Below the pieces are notes generated by a model. It was given only the letters and a program-made list of their open reading frames with translations. It was not told where the DNA came from and did not search any database. Of a stretch of DNA of 64,000 bases, positions 9,257 through 19,061 are shown piece by piece; positions within the stretch are counted from its first letter, which is position 1, and every line of letters starts with the position of its first letter. Source of the DNA: Glaciimonas sp. PCH181 (GTDB lineage Bacteria; Pseudomonadota; Gammaproteobacteria; Burkholderiales; Burkholderiaceae_D); NCBI RefSeq assembly GCF_003056055.1, contig NZ_PYFP01000001.1:744001-808000 (forward strand), read 5' to 3'. The translations under genes and the position numbers were made by a program.

Positions 9257-9526
9257 ATGACCATTACCCATCAAGCTGATCCTGCAAAGCGCGCACGACT
9301 GCGCTGGCGCGCGCGACGCGGCCTATTGGAAAATGATTTAATACTGACCAGATTTCTGGATGCAAATGAGTCAACCATCACAGATGATGACGTCGACGCC
9401 TTTACCCGGCTGATGGAATTGACGGATATTGAACTGATGAATTTGTTGATGGGTCGTAACGAGCCAGAGGGTGAAGTGGATTTACCTCAGGTTCATGCTT
9501 TGCTAGCGCGATTACGCGTAGCCTGA
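9257..9526 (+). CDS. sdhE: FAD assembly factor SdhE
   Basis: SdhE (YgfY/Sdh5 family) helps attach FAD covalently to SdhA. The 89-residue protein has the expected small all-helical size and the signature RARRGLLENDLIL (about residues 18-30), which contains the conserved RG dipeptide needed for flavinylation. The later LTDIELMNLLMGRNEPEG is typical. It lies 177 bases after sdhB and 127 bases before gltA, the usual place in Burkholderiales. Confidence 0.95.
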   Translation: MTITHQADPAKRARLRWRARRGLLENDLILTRFLDANESTITDDDVDAFTRLMELTDIELMNLLMGRNEPEGEVDLPQVHALLARLRVA

Positions 9527-9653
9527 ATGGAAATTAAGCCGCCACTGGCGATTGGTCGGTGAGATGCATTAGCTTGCATGCGGATACATGGGACCTACGT
9601 ACGTCTTTTAGTTTTTTTGATTCAAGCATCACCTGTTAAATGAAGGAAGAGCC

Positions 9654-10967
9654 ATGACCAACGCTGATACCAAAGCCACGCTATCATTTTCCGACGGTAG
9701 TCCATCCATTGATTTTCCGATTTATAAAGGAACTGTTGGTCCTGAAGTAATCGATATTCGTAAGTTATACGGTGCGACCGGTAAATTCACTTACGACCCG
9801 GGCTTTATGTCGACAGCTGCATGTAATTCGTCGATTACGTATATCGATGGCGACAAGGGCGAACTACTTTATCGTGGTTATCCGATTGAGCAATTGGCTG
9901 TTAATTGCGATTTCCTCGAAACTTGCTACCTGCTGCTGAATGGCGAGTTGCCGACAGAAGCAGAAAAAGAAACTTTCGATGCGACCGTGACTGCCCACAC
10001 CATGGTTCACGAGCAGATGCAGTTTTTCTTCCGTGGTTTCCGTCGTGACGCACATCCTATGGCTGTGTTGGTTGGTACAGTTGGCGCGTTGTCATCGTTT
10101 TACCATGACTCGTTAGATATTACTAACCCACGTCATCGGGAAGTTTCGGCGATTCGCTTGATTGCCAAATTGCCAACGCTTGTTGCAATGGCATATAAAT
10201 ACAACGTCGGTCAGCCATTCGTCTATCCGCGTAATAATTTGTCGTACAGCGCTAATTTCATGCACATGATGTTCTCTACGCCTTGCGAAGATTACAAAGT
10301 AAATGACGTATTGGTACGTGCCCTGGATCGTATTTTGATTTTGCATGCTGATCACGAACAAAATGCATCGACTTCAACTGTCCGCTTAGCCGGTTCAAGC
10401 GGCGCGAATCCGTTTGCTTGTATCGCTGCTGGTATTGCTTGTTTGTGGGGCCCTGCACACGGCGGCGCTAACGAAGCAGCACTCAACATGCTGAAAGAAA
10501 TCGGAACTGTCGATAACATTCCTGAATTCGTCAAACAAGTTAAAGACAAGAACTCAACCGTCAAATTGATGGGCTTTGGTCACCGTGTCTACAAGAACTA
10601 CGACCCTCGCGCAAAATTGATGCGTGAAACTTGTTACGAAGTGCTGGCTGAATTGGGTCTGGAAAACGATCCTTTGTTCAAGTTGGCAATGGCCTTGGAA
10701 AAAGTGGCACTGGAAGACGAATACTTTGTTTCTCGCAAACTTTATCCGAACGTCGACTTCTACTCAGGTATTGTTCAGTCTGCACTAGGTATTCCTGTCT
10801 CACTGTTCACTGGAATCTTTGCAATGGCGCGTACCGTAGGCTGGATTGCACAATGGAACGAAATGATTTCCGATCCAGAGCAAAAAATCGGTCGTCCGCG
10901 TCAGTTGTTTATCGGCTCGCCGACACGTGATGTTGTGCCACTGGCAGAACGTACGGACAGTAAGTAA
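9654..10967 (+). CDS. gltA: Citrate synthase (type II)
   Basis: GltA condenses acetyl-CoA and oxaloacetate to citrate. The 437 residues match the hexameric, NADH-sensitive Gram-negative type. The N-terminal beta domain (to about residue 60) includes [20 protein letters not shown]. Catalytic landmarks are [33 protein letters not shown] and [17 protein letters not shown], the latter with an active-site His. The end reads [20 protein letters not shown], as in the family. An AGGAAGAG site lies 7 bases before the ATG. A Rho-independent terminator follows directly, so the next promoter must drive sucA. Confidence 0.98.
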   Translation: MTNADTKATLSFSDGSPSIDFPIYKGTVGPEVIDIRKLYGATGKFTYDPGFMSTAACNSSITYIDGDKGELLYRGYPIEQLAVNCDFLETCYLLLNGELPTEAEKETFDATVTAHTMVHEQMQFFFRGFRRDAHPMAVLVGTVGALSSFYHDSLDITNPRHREVSAIRLIAKLPTLVAMAYKYNVGQPFVYPRNNLSYSANFMHMMFSTPCEDYKVNDVLVRALDRILILHADHEQNASTSTVRLAGSSGANPFACIAAGIACLWGPAHGGANEAALNMLKEIGTVDNIPEFVKQVKDKNSTVKLMGFGHRVYKNYDPRAKLMRETCYEVLAELGLENDPLFKLAMALEKVALEDEYFVSRKLYPNVDFYSGIVQSALGIPVSLFTGIFAMARTVGWIAQWNEMISDPEQKIGRPRQLFIGSPTRDVVPLAERTDSK

Positions 10968-10977
10968 TAGCAGTAAT

Positions 10978-11009
10978 AAAAAAGCGAATCTGATGATTCG
11001 CTTTTTTTG
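10978..11009 (+). terminator. Rho-independent terminator of gltA
   Basis: The stem AAGCGAATC (10982-10990) pairs perfectly with GATTCGCTT (10995-11003) around a TGAT loop and is followed by a T-run. It is a textbook intrinsic terminator 14 bases after the gltA stop. Confidence 0.93.
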
Positions 11010-11307
11010 TATTCTTTAATATTACTTATGCTATCCTTACGCACCAACGAGTATTGATCGTTTGCGACGGATAGCTTAGAGGTTTTGTATTACGTCCATA
11101 ATAGAAATGTGGCGGAGATGGCAAAGCCGATAAGTGTAAGCATACGATTGAATCAAATGGTGTTTTTTGAAAAGAATACAGTACTAGGCAGTTGTAATTT
11201 AATCCCTTCCCCACAACTTGATGTGCAATCCGCTAACCGGTCAGGCCGTGTCGCGGAAGGTTATGTTAACCCGCTAATCTCGCGAAACGCGAAGAAAGGT
11301 GAGCAAG
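11010..11307 (+). promoter_or_regulatory. Promoter and long leader region upstream of sucA
   Basis: About 300 non-coding bases lie between the gltA terminator and the sucA start. Because gltA is terminated, this stretch should hold the promoter of sucA-sucB-lpdA. No conserved riboswitch or strong hairpin was recognised. AAAGGTGAG at about 11296-11304 is the sucA ribosome-binding site. Confidence 0.5.
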
Positions 11308-14163
11308 ATGATGCAGCAATATCGCTCCAATTCATATCTCTTCGGAGGTAATGCACCGTACATTGAAGATCTGTACGAGTCATACCTCGACAATCCAGGA
11401 TCTGTTTCAGATAATTGGCGCGCGTATTTCGACGCCATGCAACATGTGCCCGCAGGTGATGGCACAGATAAGCCTGACGTAGCGCACGCTTCGGTCATCG
11501 CTTCGTTCGCAGAGCGCGCAAAACATGGCCCAATTCGTACGATTTCTGCTTCGGCTGACGCTGAAATGGGGCGTAAACGCGTAGCGGCCACGCAATTGAT
11601 CGCTGCTTACCGCTATCTGGGCTCACGTTGGGCAAATTTAGATCCGCTGCAACGTCAGGAACGTCTGGCGCTTCCAGAGCTGGACCCAACTTTTTACGGT
11701 TTCACTGATGCGGACATGGACATTGTGTTCAACATCAGCAATACCTACTTCGGTACAGAAACTTCCACATTACGTGACTTGCTGAACTCACTGCGTGATA
11801 CGTATTGCCGCTCGATCGGCGCAGAGTTCATGTATGTCAGTGATCCAACCGAAAAGCGCTGGATACAAGAACGTTTGGAGTCGACACGCTCGGCACCGAC
11901 TTTCACAGCTGAAAAGAAAAAACACATTCTCGAGCGTCTGACAGCAGCAGAAGGTTTGGAACGTTACCTTCACACGCGCTATGTCGGACAAAAGCGTTTC
12001 TCCCTCGAAGGTGGAGAAAGCTTCATTGTTTCACTCGATGAAACAATCCAACGCGGCGGCGAAAAGGGTATTCAGGAAATCGTTATCGGTATGGCCCATC
12101 GCGGCCGTCTTAACGTTCTGGTCAATACACTAGGTAAAATGCCGCAAGAATTGTTTGCCGAATTTGAAGGCAAACACGGCGATGATTTACCAGCCGGCGA
12201 TGTTAAATATCATCAAGGTTTTTCTTCAGACATCACAAGCCCAGGCGGACCTGTCCATCTGTCGCTAGCGTTCAATCCATCCCATCTCGAAATCGTCAAC
12301 CCAGTGGTTGAAGGTTCTGTTAAGGCGCGTATGGAACGTCGCGGCGACAAAGACGGCGCGCAAGTCTTGCCAATACTAGTCCACGGCGATGCCGCTTTTG
12401 CTGGACAAGGCGTGGTCATGGAAACGCTCAATCTGGCGCAAACACGTGGTTATGGTACAGGCGGCACGGTCCATATCGTGATCAACAACCAGATCGGGTT
12501 CACCACATCAGATCCACGCGATTCCCGTTCGACTTTGTATTGCTCCGACGTCGTCAAGATGATCGAAGCTCCTGTATTGCACGTTAATGCAGACGATCCT
12601 GAAGCTGTCGTATTTGCAACCCAGATCGCACTTGATTATCGGGTTGAGTTCAAGAAAGATATCGTTGTAGATATTATTTGCTTCCGCAAACTTGGTCACA
12701 ATGAACAAGATACGCCAGCATTGACGCAACCGCTGATGTACAAAAAGATTGCACAGCATCCAGGTACGCGTAAGGTCTATGCAGACAAACTGACTGCGCA
12801 AGGCACGATCGCAGCGGATGAAGGCGATGCGATGGTCAAGGCCTATCGCGATGCGATGGACGCTGGTAAGCACACTGTTGATCCAGTTATTACCAACTTC
12901 AAAAGCAAATATGCAGTTGACTGGCTGCCGTTCCTGAATCGTAAATGGACTGATGCTGCTGACACCGCAGTACCATTGACCGAATTGAAACGTCTGGCTA
13001 CGCGTATCACTAGCGTGCCGGAAAACTTCAAGGTGCATGCACTGGTCGAAAAAGTACTAAACGATCGCGCCACTATGGGTCGTGGCGAGCTTAACCTCGA
13101 TTGGGGTATGGGCGAGCATTTGGCTTACGCATCGTTAGTTTCTTCCGGCTATACCATTCGCTTAACCGGTCAAGATGCTGGTCGCGGCACGTTTGTGCAT
13201 CGTCATGCAGTGTTACATGATCAAAATCGTGAGCGTTGGGATGCAGGCAGCTATATCCCGTTGCAAAATGTATCCGATCAACAAGCACCGTTTAACGTCA
13301 TTGACTCCGTTTTGTCAGAAGAAGCGGTACTCGGCTTTGAGTACGGTTACTCGACAGCAGAACCGAATACATTGACGATCTGGGAAGCGCAATTTGGTGA
13401 CTTCGCCAACGGCGCGCAAGTCGTTATTGATCAATTCATAAGCTCCGGCGAAGTGAAATGGGGTCGTGCATCAGGCTTGGTCATGATGCTGCCGCATGGT
13501 TACGAAGGACAAGGACCAGAACATTCTTCAGCGCGTCTGGAGCGTTTCCTGCAACTTTGTGCCGACAACAACATGCAGGTCGTGCAACCAACTACTGCTG
13601 CGCAGATTTTCCATTTGCTGCGCCGTCAAATGATTCGCTTGTTCCGCAAGCCGCTTGTCATCATGACGCCGAAGTCGCTGCTGCGTAACAAAGATGCTGG
13701 TTCGCCATTGTCAGATTTTGCTAAAGGCTCTTTCCAGACTGTTATCGGTGAAGTTGATGACAAGATCGATGCTAAGAAGGTCAAGCGCGTTATCGCTTGC
13801 TCCGGCAAGATTTACTATGATTTGGTGAATGCACGTAAAGAACGCGGTCAAAGCGATGTGGCGATTATTCGTCTCGAGCAGTTGTATCCGTTCCCACACA
13901 AGGCATTTGCTGCTGAACTGAAGCAGTTCCCGAATTTCAGTGAATTGGTATGGGCGCAGGACGAGCCGCAAAATCAGGGCGCCTGGCTACAGATTCAGCA
14001 CAATATTTTTGAAAATCTGGATGATGGTCAAAAGCTTGCTTATGCAGGCCGTCCAGCCAGCGCATCGCCTGCCGTGGGTTACTACGACAAGCATTACGCG
14101 CAACTAAAAACATTGTTAGACACTGCCTTTTCGAAGCTCAAAGGCTTTGTTCTTACCAAATAA
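11308..14163 (+). CDS. sucA: 2-oxoglutarate dehydrogenase E1 component
   Basis: E1 decarboxylates 2-oxoglutarate with thiamine diphosphate and transfers the succinyl group to lipoyl-E2. I start at the ATG at 11308 (MMQQYRSNSYLFGGNAPYIE, 951 residues) because AAAGGTGAG lies just before it. An in-frame GTG at 11299 would overlap that site. The N-terminal LYESYLDNPGSVSDNWRAYF is the E2-binding segment of OdhA. Further landmarks are GMAHRGRLNVLVN, HQGFSSDITSPGGPVHLSL, the TDP region INNQIGFTTSDPRDSRST and, in the pyrimidine domain, LPHGYEGQGPEHSSARLERF. It leads the sucA-sucB-lpdA group, with sucB 72 bases downstream. Confidence 0.98.
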   Translation: MMQQYRSNSYLFGGNAPYIEDLYESYLDNPGSVSDNWRAYFDAMQHVPAGDGTDKPDVAHASVIASFAERAKHGPIRTISASADAEMGRKRVAATQLIAAYRYLGSRWANLDPLQRQERLALPELDPTFYGFTDADMDIVFNISNTYFGTETSTLRDLLNSLRDTYCRSIGAEFMYVSDPTEKRWIQERLESTRSAPTFTAEKKKHILERLTAAEGLERYLHTRYVGQKRFSLEGGESFIVSLDETIQRGGEKGIQEIVIGMAHRGRLNVLVNTLGKMPQELFAEFEGKHGDDLPAGDVKYHQGFSSDITSPGGPVHLSLAFNPSHLEIVNPVVEGSVKARMERRGDKDGAQVLPILVHGDAAFAGQGVVMETLNLAQTRGYGTGGTVHIVINNQIGFTTSDPRDSRSTLYCSDVVKMIEAPVLHVNADDPEAVVFATQIALDYRVEFKKDIVVDIICFRKLGHNEQDTPALTQPLMYKKIAQHPGTRKVYADKLTAQGTIAADEGDAMVKAYRDAMDAGKHTVDPVITNFKSKYAVDWLPFLNRKWTDAADTAVPLTELKRLATRITSVPENFKVHALVEKVLNDRATMGRGELNLDWGMGEHLAYASLVSSGYTIRLTGQDAGRGTFVHRHAVLHDQNRERWDAGSYIPLQNVSDQQAPFNVIDSVLSEEAVLGFEYGYSTAEPNTLTIWEAQFGDFANGAQVVIDQFISSGEVKWGRASGLVMMLPHGYEGQGPEHSSARLERFLQLCADNNMQVVQPTTAAQIFHLLRRQMIRLFRKPLVIMTPKSLLRNKDAGSPLSDFAKGSFQTVIGEVDDKIDAKKVKRVIACSGKIYYDLVNARKERGQSDVAIIRLEQLYPFPHKAFAAELKQFPNFSELVWAQDEPQNQGAWLQIQHNIFENLDDGQKLAYAGRPASASPAVGYYDKHYAQLKTLLDTAFSKLKGFVLTK

Positions 14164-14235
14164 CTGAATACTGAACAAGGGCGTGCCACATTCAAATCAT
14201 GGCACGCCTGCACCAACCCCAATACGGAGAATTTC

Positions 14236-15495
14236 ATGGCACTTATAGAAGTTAAAGTCCCCCAATTATCAGAGTCCGTCGCAGAAGCGACATTGTTGCA
14301 GTGGCATAAAAAAGTTGGCGATCCAGTTGCGCGCGACGAGAACCTGATTGATATCGAAACAGATAAAGTTGTGCTTGAATTACCTGCGCCAAATGATGGC
14401 ATAGTGGTACAAATTGTTGAAGCGGATGGCGCAACAGTCGTCGCTGGTCAGATCATCGCGATCATCGATACTGATGCTTCTGCAAAAGTCAGCCCAATGG
14501 AAGTGTCTGCAATACCTGTGCCGCAACCTGGTCATGCGACAACTCCTGTAGCAGCACCGGAATTGGTAAGTAATACTGCAGCCGGTATCGCTATGCCAGC
14601 AGCAGCTAAATTGTTGTCCGAGAATAATTTGAGCGCGACGCAAATCGCCGGCAGCGGTAAAGACGGTCGTGTTACTAAAGGTGATGTTCTAACTACCTTA
14701 GCAGCTAAACCTGCGGCACCAGCTGCAGCAGCACCTGTTGCTGCCAAGCCTGCATTGCAACAAGTTGCTGCTCCAAATAAAGCAAAACAAGAAGAGCGCC
14801 CGGAAGAACGCGTGCCGATGAGCCGTTTGCGCGCACGTATCGCTGAGCGTTTGATCCAATCGCAATCAACTAATGCAATCTTGACGACATTCAATGAAGT
14901 CAACATGCAACCGGTAATCGATCTGCGTACAAAGTACAAAGATAAATTTGAGAAAGAACACGGCGTTAAGCTTGGTTTCATGTCTTTCTTCGTGAAAGCC
15001 GCTGTTGCTGCCTTGAAGAAATATCCGATTGTGAATGCTTCTGTTGATGGTAATGACATTCTGTATCACGGTTATTTCGATATCGGTATTGCTGTCGGTT
15101 CGCCGCGTGGTCTGGTCGTTCCAGTGTTGCGTGACGTCGATCAAATGTCGATCGCTGAAATCGAAAAGAAAATCGGTGAATTTGGCGCCAAAGCACGTGA
15201 CGGCAAGTTGACGATGGAAGATTTGACCGGCGGTACTTTCTCGATTTCTAACGGCGGAACGTTTGGTTCGATGCTGTCGACACCAATTATCAATCCACCG
15301 CAGTCAGCTATCTTGGGTGTGCATGCAACCAAAGACCGCGCAGTCGTTGAAAATGGTCAAATCGTGATTCGTCCAATGAACTATCTGGCGATGTCTTACG
15401 ATCACCGTATCATTGACGGCCGTGAAGCTGTGTTGGCGTTGGTTGCCATGAAGGATGCGCTGGAAGATCCTGCACGCCTGCTATTGGACTTGTAA
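14236..15495 (+). CDS. sucB: Dihydrolipoyllysine succinyltransferase, E2 of 2-oxoglutarate dehydrogenase
   Basis: E2 carries the succinyl group on a swinging lipoyl arm and transfers it to CoA. The order is: one lipoyl domain (residues 2-76, with the lipoylated Lys44 in [12 protein letters not shown]), an Ala/Pro linker, a peripheral subunit-binding domain (about 117-152, [20 protein letters not shown]), a second Ala/Pro linker, and the catalytic acyltransferase core (about 190-419). The core ends with the active-site motif [13 protein letters not shown] single lipoyl domain and 419 residues fit SucB rather than the pyruvate E2. The ATG follows a GGAGA site. Confidence 0.97.
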   Translation: MALIEVKVPQLSESVAEATLLQWHKKVGDPVARDENLIDIETDKVVLELPAPNDGIVVQIVEADGATVVAGQIIAIIDTDASAKVSPMEVSAIPVPQPGHATTPVAAPELVSNTAAGIAMPAAAKLLSENNLSATQIAGSGKDGRVTKGDVLTTLAAKPAAPAAAAPVAAKPALQQVAAPNKAKQEERPEERVPMSRLRARIAERLIQSQSTNAILTTFNEVNMQPVIDLRTKYKDKFEKEHGVKLGFMSFFVKAAVAALKKYPIVNASVDGNDILYHGYFDIGIAVGSPRGLVVPVLRDVDQMSIAEIEKKIGEFGAKARDGKLTMEDLTGGTFSISNGGTFGSMLSTPIINPPQSAILGVHATKDRAVVENGQIVIRPMNYLAMSYDHRIIDGREAVLALVAMKDALEDPARLLLDL

Positions 15496-15502
15496 TGTAG
15501 AA

Positions 15503-15563
15503 AATGCGCCGGATGCTAACAACTGCACTCCTTAATGGATGCGTGAAAGTGTCGGGCGCATTG
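15503..15563 (+). repeat. Inverted repeat between sucB and lpdA
   Basis: AATGCGCCGGA (15503-15513) can pair with TCGGGCGCATT (15552-15562) with one mismatch around a long loop. It lies just after the sucB stop in a 239-base gap before lpdA. It could be a processing or partial-termination structure setting the E3 level relative to E1/E2. There is no strong T-run. Confidence 0.4.
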
Positions 15564-15734
15564 CTTTACGTAAAACTTATTGTGCATGGCCGGTTAGATT
15601 GAATGTAATCGCGACTACATCCCGGAAGTTAGCCAAATAAGTAAGCAATAAGCAATCAAGTAAATACCGAATTTACCGGATGTAATGCGTGATGCTGCGA
15701 ATTGAGCGGCGCCGCAAATAAACGAAGGAAAACT

Positions 15735-17162
15735 ATGAGTAAGCAATTTGATGTCATCGTGATCGGTGGCGGTCCTGGTGGCTATATCGCGGCAATACGT
15801 GCTGCGCAGCTTGGTTTCAATACTGCCTGTATTGATGAGTGGAAAAATGCGAACGATGGCCCAGCGCCTGGCGGAACTTGCACCAATGTTGGTTGTATTC
15901 CATCCAAGGCACTTCTGCAATCGTCGGAGCATTTCGAGCATGCAGGCCATGCTTTCGCTGACCACGGTATCGATATCAAGGGGCTGAGCTTAAATCTGCC
16001 ACAGATGTTGGCGCGGAAAAGTACGGTTATCAAGCAAAATAACGACGGTATCCTGTATTTACTGAAAAAGAATAAAGTCACGTTTTTCCATGGCCGCGGT
16101 TCTTTCGTCAAGGGCGACGCAGCAGGGTACGAGATCAAGGTTGCTGGTAAAACTGAAGAGTCCATCACCGGTAAGCACATTATTCTGGCAACTGGTTCCA
16201 ACGCCCGTGAATTGCCCGGTGCGGCTTTCGATGAAAAGTTGATCTTGTCGAATACGGGTGCGCTGGCAATCGACACTGTACCAAAGACACTGGGCGTTAT
16301 CGGTGCTGGCGTCATTGGCCTCGAAATGGGCAGCGTCTGGCGTCGTCTTGGTGCTGAAGTAACTGTGCTCGAAGCACTGCCAGCGTTTCTTGGCGCAGTA
16401 GATGACCAAATTGCTAAAGAAGCGGCTAAGCTATTCGCAAAACAAGGTTTGAGCATCAGTCTTGGTGTGAAAATCGGCGCGATTACAGCAGGCAAGAAAG
16501 ATGTCACCGTCGAATATACGGATGTTAAAGGCGAAGCCAAAAAAGCAGTATTCGACAAATTGATTATCTCCATCGGTCGCACACCAAATACCATCGGTCT
16601 CAATGCCGAAGGCGTTGGCTTGCAACTCGACGAACGTGGCTTTATCAACGTCGACGGCGAGTGCAAAACCAATCTGGCAAATGTCTGGGCTGTCGGTGAC
16701 GTAGTGCGTGGCCCTATGCTTGCGCACAAAGCAGAAGAAGAGGGCGTTGCTGTCGCAGAGCGCATCGCGGGACAGCACGGTCATGTCAATTTCAATACGA
16801 TTCCTTGGGTCATCTACACCTCGCCAGAAATCGCATGGGTAGGTAAAACCGAGCAGCAATTGAAGGCAGAAGGCGTTGCTTATAAAGCGGGCACATTCCC
16901 GTTTCTGGCCAATGGTCGGGCGCGCGCCTTGGGCGATACTTCCGGTATGGTGAAATTCCTGGCTGATGCCAAGAGCGACGAAATTCTCGGCGTACACATC
17001 ATTGGCCCAATGGCGTCGGAGTTGATTTCCGAGGCTGTGGTTGCGATGGAATTCCGTGCATCGGCAGAAGATATCGCCCGTATCTGCCACGCGCATCCAT
17101 CGTTGTCAGAAGCGACCAAAGAAGCTGCTTTAGCTGTCGATAAGCGTTCGTTGAACTTCTAA
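15735..17162 (+). CDS. lpdA: Dihydrolipoamide dehydrogenase, E3
   Basis: E3 reoxidises the dihydrolipoyl arm with FAD and NAD. I start at the ATG at 15735 (MSKQFDVIVIGGGPGGYIAA, 475 residues). It has a GAAGGAAA site 5 bases upstream, while the frame upstream of it adds only an unrelated MSGAANKRRKT. The FAD motif GGGPGGY is at residues 11-17. The redox-active disulfide is Cys49-Cys54 in GGTCTNVGCIPSKAL. The NAD motif GVIGAGVIGLEMGSVWRRLG and the C-terminal active-site His in HAHPSLSEA are present. No lipoyl domain is fused to it. The position after sucAB indicates the 2-oxoglutarate complex, possibly shared with others. Confidence 0.98.
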   Translation: MSKQFDVIVIGGGPGGYIAAIRAAQLGFNTACIDEWKNANDGPAPGGTCTNVGCIPSKALLQSSEHFEHAGHAFADHGIDIKGLSLNLPQMLARKSTVIKQNNDGILYLLKKNKVTFFHGRGSFVKGDAAGYEIKVAGKTEESITGKHIILATGSNARELPGAAFDEKLILSNTGALAIDTVPKTLGVIGAGVIGLEMGSVWRRLGAEVTVLEALPAFLGAVDDQIAKEAAKLFAKQGLSISLGVKIGAITAGKKDVTVEYTDVKGEAKKAVFDKLIISIGRTPNTIGLNAEGVGLQLDERGFINVDGECKTNLANVWAVGDVVRGPMLAHKAEEEGVAVAERIAGQHGHVNFNTIPWVIYTSPEIAWVGKTEQQLKAEGVAYKAGTFPFLANGRARALGDTSGMVKFLADAKSDEILGVHIIGPMASELISEAVVAMEFRASAEDIARICHAHPSLSEATKEAALAVDKRSLNF

Positions 17163-17173
17163 GGGAAACCGCG

Positions 17174-17584
17174 ATGCGCCATTTGACCATGCTACCTCTG
17201 TTGTCGGTTGTATTATTAGCCGGTTGTGCGACACCCGAGGGGAATAATGGACGCATCGTGATCGAAACCCGCTCACAAGGTCAGCCGCTAGCTGCAGCAA
17301 ATTGTGTCGTCAAAACGGATGGCGGAACGTGGAAATTGACTACGCCAGCCGATGTGGTGATTGCGGTCTCCGATGGTGACTTGCACGTATCATGTAATAA
17401 ACGTGGTTATCGCAGCGCTGAGACTGTCTACAAAGCCCCCGCCGGTATCGGCTTACCCAGCATGGGTAACAGTGCCGGTGGTGGCGGTATTGGGTTGGGG
17501 CAGGGTATGAGTTTGCCAATGAACGTTAGTGATAAAAACAGTGCCTATCCTAACCGCGTAACGGTCGAACTGGACCGATTGTAG
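17174..17584 (+). CDS. Small lipoprotein of unknown function after lpdA
   Basis: This 136-residue predicted lipoprotein has signal peptide residues 1-17 and a lipobox LLAGC (Cys18). After the Cys, a compact domain (GRIVIETRSQGQPLAAANCV, then DGDLHVSCNKRGYR) with two further Cys (about 41 and 74) suggests a small beta domain that could form a disulfide. A Gly-rich stretch (GNSAGGGGIGLGQG) precedes the C-terminal strand VTVELDRL. I do not recognise the family. It starts 11 bases after lpdA, so it is probably co-transcribed, and an intrinsic terminator ends the unit at 17611-17640. Confidence 0.85.
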   Translation: MRHLTMLPLLSVVLLAGCATPEGNNGRIVIETRSQGQPLAAANCVVKTDGGTWKLTTPADVVIAVSDGDLHVSCNKRGYRSAETVYKAPAGIGLPSMGNSAGGGGIGLGQGMSLPMNVSDKNSAYPNRVTVELDRL

Positions 17585-17610
17585 GCAGGGTAGACGTTCT
17601 GATTATGCGT

Positions 17611-17640
17611 GGGTGAGCAAAGGCTCGCCCTTTTTTGTTT
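17611..17640 (+). terminator. Rho-independent terminator ending the sucAB-lpdA unit
   Basis: GGGTGAGC (17611-17618) pairs with GCTCGCCC (17623-17630) with one G-T pair, followed by TTTTTTGTTTTT. It is a typical intrinsic terminator. Confidence 0.9.
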
Positions 17641-17762
17641 TTGCCCAGACGTTCCGATAACGTGGTCACTAACAGATGGCGAGTAACTGTTAGTGACGGG
17701 TTTACTGGCGTTCCTGCTAGTGCTGCGTTGCTGACGAATTTAGCAAGTGAGAATTGATTATC

Positions 17763-18860
17763 ATGAATGTCGTGGAATTTTACGAACAGACGTTGGCCCA
17801 ACGCGGATTTAGCTCCGATGCGGCGCAATTACAAGCCGTCGAACGTCTACAGCAAGCCTATGACGAGTGGGTAACCTTTAAGGCCCAACGATCAAACTCG
17901 TTCAAGCGCCTGATTAATCGTCCAGATGTGCCGCGTGGCGTTTACATGTGGGGCGGCGTAGGACGGGGCAAATCCTTTCTCATGGATAGCTTTTATTCCG
18001 TGGTGCCGGTGGTGCGCAAAGTCCGTTTGCATTTCCATGAATTCATGCGCGCAGTCCATCGCCAATTGGATGAGTTGAAGGGAGTAGAAGACCCACTCGA
18101 TGAAGTCGCTAAGCGTATCGCAAAAAAATACCGGCTAATTTGTTTTGATGAATTTCATGTGTCGGATATCGCCGACGCCATGATTCTTTATAACCTGTTA
18201 AGAGCCTTATTTGACAACGGCGTGTCGTTTGTCATGACCTCCAATTACGAACCCGGCACTCTATATCCAGATGGTTTGCATCGCGATCGTATGCTGCCAA
18301 CTATCAAGTTGCTGCGGGATAAGTTAGACGTGATGAATATCGATGCAGGCATTGATTATCGTCAACGTGCGATGGATTTGGTTGATAGTTATTATTGCCC
18401 ACTTAACGGCGACAGTGATCGCGCCTTGCGCCACGCTTTTGCAGGTATTGCAGAAATCGCAGATGAAGACCCAATCGTTGATATCGAAGCCAGAAAAATC
18501 AAATCTTTGCGCCGCGCTGGCGGCGTTATCTGGTTTGATTTTGCCACGCTGTGTGGCGGCCCGAGATCGCAAAATGACTATCTCGAAATTGCCAGCCGCT
18601 TTCATACGGTGATATTGTCCGATATCCCGCACATGTCAGCAGCAATGTCATCCGAGGCGCGCCGGTTTACGTGGTTGATCGATGTGTTTTATGATCACAA
18701 AATTAAATTAATCATGTCAGCCGCAGTCGCCCCGGAAGAGCTGTACACCCAAGGCATGCTGTCGAATGAATTTCATCGGACAGTGTCGCGCATCAGTGAG
18801 ATGCAATCGAAGGAATATATGGATTCTGAACAACGGGCGACGGCTGCGGCAATTGCGTAA
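17763..18860 (+). CDS. zapE: Cell division protein ZapE / AFG1-family ATPase
   Basis: ZapE (AFG1/LACE1 family) is a P-loop ATPase that acts at the Z-ring and in protein quality control. From the ATG at 17763 it has 365 residues; a TTG three codons earlier is less likely. The Walker A GGVGRGKS is at residues 64-71. Walker B is LICFDEFHVSDIADAM. Later come the sensor-1-like VMTSNYEPGTLYPDGLHRDR and the family sequence IWFDFATLCGGPRSQNDYLE. It is monocistronic, after the sucAB-lpdA terminator, a common neighbour of the odh cluster in Burkholderiales. Confidence 0.94.
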   Translation: MNVVEFYEQTLAQRGFSSDAAQLQAVERLQQAYDEWVTFKAQRSNSFKRLINRPDVPRGVYMWGGVGRGKSFLMDSFYSVVPVVRKVRLHFHEFMRAVHRQLDELKGVEDPLDEVAKRIAKKYRLICFDEFHVSDIADAMILYNLLRALFDNGVSFVMTSNYEPGTLYPDGLHRDRMLPTIKLLRDKLDVMNIDAGIDYRQRAMDLVDSYYCPLNGDSDRALRHAFAGIAEIADEDPIVDIEARKIKSLRRAGGVIWFDFATLCGGPRSQNDYLEIASRFHTVILSDIPHMSAAMSSEARRFTWLIDVFYDHKIKLIMSAAVAPEELYTQGMLSNEFHRTVSRISEMQSKEYMDSEQRATAAAIA

Positions 18861-19061
18861 GCGAATGCTCTGGGACAAATGCGTGCACTTGCCGCCTAAT
18901 ACAGGGTTGAACAAATGTCTGGCTTCGGATCGCGCGCAGATAATGAAATCCCGTAGAATTCGATTGTGAAGTTGAACAATCAAATAAATGCAATAACGTA
19001 AAGAAATGGATGGCAATACGTGAGTCTAGTCCCTCTTGTTTTTGATAAGCAGTCTCTGACG

